From NCBI GenBank assembly GCA_020161975.1, contig JAIUNP010000002.1:16951-80950 (forward strand): a DNA stretch of 64,000 nucleotides. Direction: 5' to 3'. The stretch comes from Pseudomonadota bacterium. GTDB lineage: Bacteria > Pseudomonadota > Alphaproteobacteria > Rhizobiales > Beijerinckiaceae. A program made the translations under genes and the position numbers. The notes under the pieces are model-generated. The model did not search any database, was not told where the DNA came from, and was given only the letters and a program-made list of their open reading frames with translations. Of this stretch, positions 60,333-64,000 are shown one piece after another (within the stretch, counting starts at the first letter, position 1; each line of letters opens with the position of its first letter).

Positions 60333-62133
60333 GAACCCGTTTGGTGTTCGGAATCCAGAGCAACTTGGCCACGACTATATTGCGCGATACTTTGTAGATA
60401 TTTACACTGATCTGCCGAGCATAAGTGAGCAGAACAACAGTTTTATTTCTGGTGCCCGCGGAACTGGCAAGAGCATGTTGCTACGAAGTCTTGAGCCTGG
60501 AGTACAGATCGCATCTCAGAAGGCACAAAGCCTCCGCGAATTGGCATTTCTAGGAATTCATGTTCCACTAAAAAAGGCAGAATTCGCTCCGCCCGAGTTT
60601 AGAAAACTAAAGGGCTACGCTGCGGTCGCAATTGGCGAACATATGCTCTGCCAGCATGTGATGTATCGGATAGTCGAATTTGTTAGATCAATTGAACTAC
60701 AACTATCGCCTGAAAGCAAAGAGGATTTCTGTAAAGCATTTGCTAAGTATACCGAGTTCGCAGGTGGCAAATCCAACCAATTATCTGAGGGGAAGAGTAG
60801 TTCAATTCAGCATTCGCTGGAGGAAGTTGAGCGCGAGATCATTCAGGTAAGGCAGCATTATACAAGAGCCGCGATGAAATCGGAACCTCCGGAGTATGAG
60901 GGGGCGCTTACTGGCTTTCTTGACTATGTCGTGCCAATTTGTCGGGTGATTTCGAGCTTGTCGGAGTTCTCTTCCCCGAAACTGTATATCATGATGGATG
61001 ACGCCGATAATCTCCCGTTGTCGCTGCAACGCGTTCTGAATACTTGGGTTTCGACTCGCAGCACGGACAGCGTATGCCTGAAAATAAGCACGCAATTGGG
61101 ATACGGCACTTACCGAACATTGGACGGTCGGGTTATCGAAAGCCCGCATGACTTCTCCGAAGTGAATATCAGTACCCTGTATACCAGCGACTCCAACAGA
61201 TACTTCAAGAAGATCGAAAGTATTGCTCGTAGACGACTCGATTTAGCCGGCATTGAAGTTCCCCTTGCTGATTTCTTTCCGGCTGATAATGCACAAGAGG
61301 TGAGGCTGGAGCAGATCAAGAACCGCATTCGTGATGACTTTGCTGCTGGGCGAACCGAAGGCTATGGCGGAGCAACTAAGGTGGGTGATGCAGTAACTAG
61401 ATTTGCCGTTCCGCTCCTGATGTCATCGATGGCCGGAAGCTCCAAGTCTTCTCATACATTTAGCTACTCTGGCTTTGAATCTCTGGTCAACTTATCTTCT
61501 GGGGTTATTCGTTGGTTTCTTGATCCGGCAAGCCGGATGTTTGATGAAATGCTATCCAATAGTTTGAATGAAGAGGTCACCCGCATCTCTACCAGCGTTC
61601 AGGATAAGGTAATCCGTGAGTGGTCGGAAGAATTTATAAGTAAGCTGGCGCCCACAGGGATCGAGCCAGGGTTCGATTTTGCGGACAGGAGCGATGATGA
61701 CGACGCCAGCCTGCACTCTCTGGGACACGAAGGACGCCAGTACGAAGACTTGCGTAGCCTTCTCGACTCACTGGGTGATTGGTTTCGGCATCGGCTGCTG
61801 GACGAAAATCACGGTGAGCGAAGGGTGTTTTCCTTTGTTTTGACAGGTGAGCCATCAGACCGACTGAGAGGCGTACTTGGGTTGGCAGTTAGGCTGGGCT
61901 ACCTTCAGCTAACCTCTAGCGCTCCAAAAGAACGTATAGGTCAAAGACGACCGCGCTACATTCTGGCGAAACGCCTCGGGCCTCACTACAAACTTGATAT
62001 TTCAGGATATGCAGCACACCCGTCTGTGACCGCAGGCGATCTAGAAATTGCGATGTTTAGCCCGAAGAAGTTCTTGGCCTCTCGTGAGCGGATTAAGAGT
62101 GGTGATGCGGACCAAATGACGATCGAATTTTAG
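60325..62133 (+). CDS. P-loop ATPase of the methyltransferase island
   Basis: 602 aa. Walker A is GARGTGKSMLL at about residues 43-53 near the N-terminus, after NPEQLGHDYIARYFVDIY; Walker B is KLYIMMDDADNLP at about 217-229; an AAA/ORC- or STAND-like sensor part may follow. The C-terminal third has a winged-helix-like stretch (RLRGVLGLAVRLGYLQLTSS). The ATG at 60325 is eight bases from GGGAG; a GTG nine bases earlier is possible. It likely acts as the sensor or motor of the system. I cannot place it in a named defence family. Confidence 0.78.
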   Translation: MIENPFGVRNPEQLGHDYIARYFVDIYTDLPSISEQNNSFISGARGTGKSMLLRSLEPGVQIASQKAQSLRELAFLGIHVPLKKAEFAPPEFRKLKGYAAVAIGEHMLCQHVMYRIVEFVRSIELQLSPESKEDFCKAFAKYTEFAGGKSNQLSEGKSSSIQHSLEEVEREIIQVRQHYTRAAMKSEPPEYEGALTGFLDYVVPICRVISSLSEFSSPKLYIMMDDADNLPLSLQRVLNTWVSTRSTDSVCLKISTQLGYGTYRTLDGRVIESPHDFSEVNISTLYTSDSNRYFKKIESIARRRLDLAGIEVPLADFFPADNAQEVRLEQIKNRIRDDFAAGRTEGYGGATKVGDAVTRFAVPLLMSSMAGSSKSSHTFSYSGFESLVNLSSGVIRWFLDPASRMFDEMLSNSLNEEVTRISTSVQDKVIREWSEEFISKLAPTGIEPGFDFADRSDDDDASLHSLGHEGRQYEDLRSLLDSLGDWFRHRLLDENHGERRVFSFVLTGEPSDRLRGVLGLAVRLGYLQLTSSAPKERIGQRRPRYILAKRLGPHYKLDISGYAAHPSVTAGDLEIAMFSPKKFLASRERIKSGDADQMTIEF

Positions 62134-62143
62134 GGGGCAAAGG

Positions 62144-63121
62144 ATGAGCAAGTACTTCATCGACACGTTGCGACCTATTGTAAAAGATAAGCGCCCGACC
62201 CTTTTGCACAAGATTGGGTTCGAAGAACGATCTTTGGTAAGTGTGGCCGGCTGCCCAGATTTTGAGTGGAATCAAATTCTGACGCTTGCTTCGACGGATC
62301 GTAGCGAGAAGGCTCGTTTAAACCTAGCAACACTCCAAAAGTCTTTGTCGGAAAGGGGGGTATCGCTGAATTTAGTTGGCGAACTTAATCAGTCTGACCC
62401 GCTTGAGACGCAAACGGCACTCTCCGCGGCGCTCAACTCTGTTGTGTCGGCCTGGAGCGAAGGTGAGCTTTGGATTGATTTTACCGCTTTGAGACGCGAA
62501 GAACTCTTGATATTGGTTCGACTGCTTTTGGACCGTTTTGATCGCAGCACACTAGACCGAATCTATGGATTGTACGTTTCAGCTCGCAAGATGGGTGAGT
62601 GGCTTTCTGGTGATGTTGTAGACATCCGGTCTGTTGTTGGATTTCCGGGCGAGATATCACCTGCTCGTTCGACGACCCTTATTGCACTGATGGGATTTGA
62701 GATAAATCGAGCTCGCGCGATTATCGAGTCCTATGAGCCATCCAACGTTCTTTTAGGCATTCCATCTCTTGAAGGTTCAATCAATCACGAGCTCTACAGC
62801 AGGAATCAGGAGGTTCTCCGGAAGGTATCCGAAGACTTTCGACCATTGATTTCTGGTACATTTGAATTTTCCGCGAACGATCCAACTAAGGCGTTTAATG
62901 ATCTTTCGAAAGTTGTGAGCGAGTGTCTAGAAACAAACATCATCTTGGCACCTCTGCACACTAAATTGTCGACGCTAGCTGTCGGCGCAGTTGGTAGGTC
63001 TGATCCGAGGATCCAGATTTGTTATGCTGCTGTTGATGAGTATAACGAGGAAACCTATTCCCAGCCGAGCGGTGAGTTCTATTTGGTGCCGTTTTCATTC
63101 ATGCCCTCTGGAGTTTCATGA
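62144..63121 (+). CDS. Unrecognised 325-aa protein of the methyltransferase island
   Basis: It shares the island's low GC and follows the ATPase gene by ten bases. Alternating hydrophobic strands suggest Rossmann-like domains: KIGFEERSLVSVAG near the N-terminus, GELWIDFTALRREELLILVR in the middle, TTLIALMGFEINRARAIIE, SNVLLGIPSLEG and NIILAPLHTKLSTLAVGAV near the C-terminus. Two GFE motifs (in IGFEERS and MGFEINR) begin two similar-looking halves. No catalytic motif is evident. It could be a ligand sensor or a substrate adaptor; both are inference. Confidence 0.65.
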   Translation: MSKYFIDTLRPIVKDKRPTLLHKIGFEERSLVSVAGCPDFEWNQILTLASTDRSEKARLNLATLQKSLSERGVSLNLVGELNQSDPLETQTALSAALNSVVSAWSEGELWIDFTALRREELLILVRLLLDRFDRSTLDRIYGLYVSARKMGEWLSGDVVDIRSVVGFPGEISPARSTTLIALMGFEINRARAIIESYEPSNVLLGIPSLEGSINHELYSRNQEVLRKVSEDFRPLISGTFEFSANDPTKAFNDLSKVVSECLETNIILAPLHTKLSTLAVGAVGRSDPRIQICYAAVDEYNEETYSQPSGEFYLVPFSFMPSGVS

Positions 63122-63300
63122 TATCGCGATGCGGGGGTCTGTAGATTTACCGGTCTTTCGATCTTGGGGGTGATCGATCCGAAAGATTTCGGGTTGTGTA
63201 GTTGCTGATAGTTCTTGATCTAGTGCGTGGTGGGAATATGCAATTTGGATATTTCAGCCGGCTTTTCGGGGATAACTAACTCGGTGGATGACGGCAGCGC

Positions 63301-64000
63301 TCACGCGCTGCCTGTCGCCATGCGATATACCGGGATGCCCATTTTGCGGGCTTTGTCGGCGAGGTTGTCCTGGATGCCGGTGCCCGGGAAGACCACGACG
63401 CCGATCGGCATGCAGTCGAGTATCTGGTCGTTGCGTTTGAACGGCGCGGCTTTGGCGTGTTTGGTCCAGTCGGGCTTGAAGGCGACCTGCGGCACCTTGC
63501 GGTTCGAGGCCCAGGTGGCCGCGATGCGCTCGGCGCCCTTGGGCGATCCACCGTGCAGAAGTACCATGTCGGGGTGCTTGGCGTGGATCTGATCGAGACG
63601 GTCCCAGATCAGCCGGTGATCGGTGGTGTCGCCGCCCGAGAAGGCAACCTTCGGTCCCGGAGGCACAAGGCTCTCGGTCTCTGCGCGCTTCTTGGCGGCG
63701 ATGAAGTCCCGGCTGTCGATCATCGCAGCGGTCAGGTGGCGATGGCTGGTGCGCGAGCCCGAACGCGGTGACCAATGGGTTCCGGTTGCCTTGAGGAAGA
63801 GGTCGGCTGCGGTTTCGCGGAAGAGTTCCATGCTTTCCCGCCGGTCGATCAGGCCCTGGCCGATGTCGATCAGGGTTTCAAGCTGGACGGATTTCACCTC
63901 AGAGCCGTCCTGTTCGCGCTGAAGGCGCTTCTGCGCTTGCTCGTTGTCGTCGAGTTTCGTCTCGATCCGCTCGGCGGCACGGTGGAAGGTGTTGACGGTC
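63301..64000 (-). CDS. DUF2493 (SLOG-type) protein, 5' part outside the window
   Basis: Open from the right edge to TGA/TAG-type stop at 63301, about 232 codons visible. The C-terminal DUF2493 domain is clear: KVAFSGGDTTDHRLIWDRLD, MVLLHGGSPKGAERIAATWA, FKPDWTKHAKAAPFKRNDQI and PIGVVVFPGTGIQDNLADKA. It is a Rossmann-like SLOG fold thought to bind nucleotide ligands, widespread on alphaproteobacterial plasmids with DUF736 and ParB-like genes. A GTG at 63897 could start the domain, but the coding pattern runs on upstream, so the gene is reported as partial. Confidence 0.85.
   Translation of the reverse strand, partial: TVNTFHRAAERIETKLDDNEQAQKRLQREQDGSEVKSVQLETLIDIGQGLIDRRESMELFRETAADLFLKATGTHWSPRSGSRTSHRHLTAAMIDSRDFIAAKKRAETESLVPPGPKVAFSGGDTTDHRLIWDRLDQIHAKHPDMVLLHGGSPKGAERIAATWASNRKVPQVAFKPDWTKHAKAAPFKRNDQILDCMPIGVVVFPGTGIQDNLADKARKMGIPVYRMATGSA

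Noticed and set aside
1..64000. CRISPR arrays, rRNA or tRNA genes
   Set aside because: No regular direct-repeat arrays with spacers and no recognisable rRNA or tRNA sequence were seen in reading the window.

Overview
The window is part of a large GC-rich plasmid of an alphaproteobacterium, most likely a member of the Rhodobacteraceae (Rhodobacterales). The grounds are a repABC replication/partition operon, a block of plasmid housekeeping genes typical of this order (DUF736, ParB-like, RadC-like, DUF932, Fic, DUF2493), a VirB/VirD4 type IV secretion system, and a relic of a purple-bacterial photosynthesis cluster (bchZ 3' end plus pufQ). A gene runs off the right end and probably one off the left end, so this is an interior slice.

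Layout. 1-7.0 kb: plasmid accessory genes on the minus strand (DUF736, a 712-aa ParB-like protein, RadC-like, DUF932, Fic). 7.2-14.2 kb: a large tyrosine recombinase, then repC, a countertranscribed RNA gene, repB, repA and a winged-helix protein. 14.4-27.0 kb: conjugation channel genes: two small secreted proteins, then virB1, B2, B3, B4, a small lipoprotein, a virB5 carrying an inserted lytic transglycosylase domain, a normal virB5, an unknown secreted protein, virB6, B8, B9, B10 and B11. 27.3-27.9 kb: the decayed bchZ-pufQ relic.

28.1-47.1 kb is a catabolic island: a TrmB-type regulator, an ADP-forming acyl-CoA synthetase, a biotin-dependent acyl-CoA carboxylase in three parts (carboxyltransferase, biotin carboxylase, biotin carrier) with its own BioY biotin importer, an enolase-superfamily enzyme, a citrate-lyase-beta-like CoA-ester lyase, an aconitase-like enzyme, an HTD2/MaoC-like dehydratase, an alpha/beta hydrolase, two exporter-like membrane proteins and the parts of a tripartite tricarboxylate transporter. 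Three copies of one 20-bp near-palindrome sit at its divergent promoters, so it looks like a single regulon for import, CoA activation and cleavage of a di- or tricarboxylic acid. The substrate is unknown; itaconate- or mesaconate-like chemistry fits several parts.

47.1-49.5 kb: an IS3-family transposase remnant split by an IS110-family element that itself carries a frameshift. 49.5-56.1 kb: virD4, relaxase, mobC, a long nested palindrome that is a good oriT candidate, a repeat-rich noncoding stretch and a VirC1/VirC2-like pair. 56.1-57.9 kb: small proteins, a WGR-domain protein and a ParD/ParE-type toxin-antitoxin pair. 58.2-63.1 kb: an AT-richer, tightly packed four-gene island (cytosine-5 DNA methyltransferase, HD-domain protein, P-loop ATPase, unrecognised 325-aa protein) that resembles a defence system but has no recognisable nuclease; it is the best candidate here for an undescribed system. 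The window ends in a DUF2493 gene.
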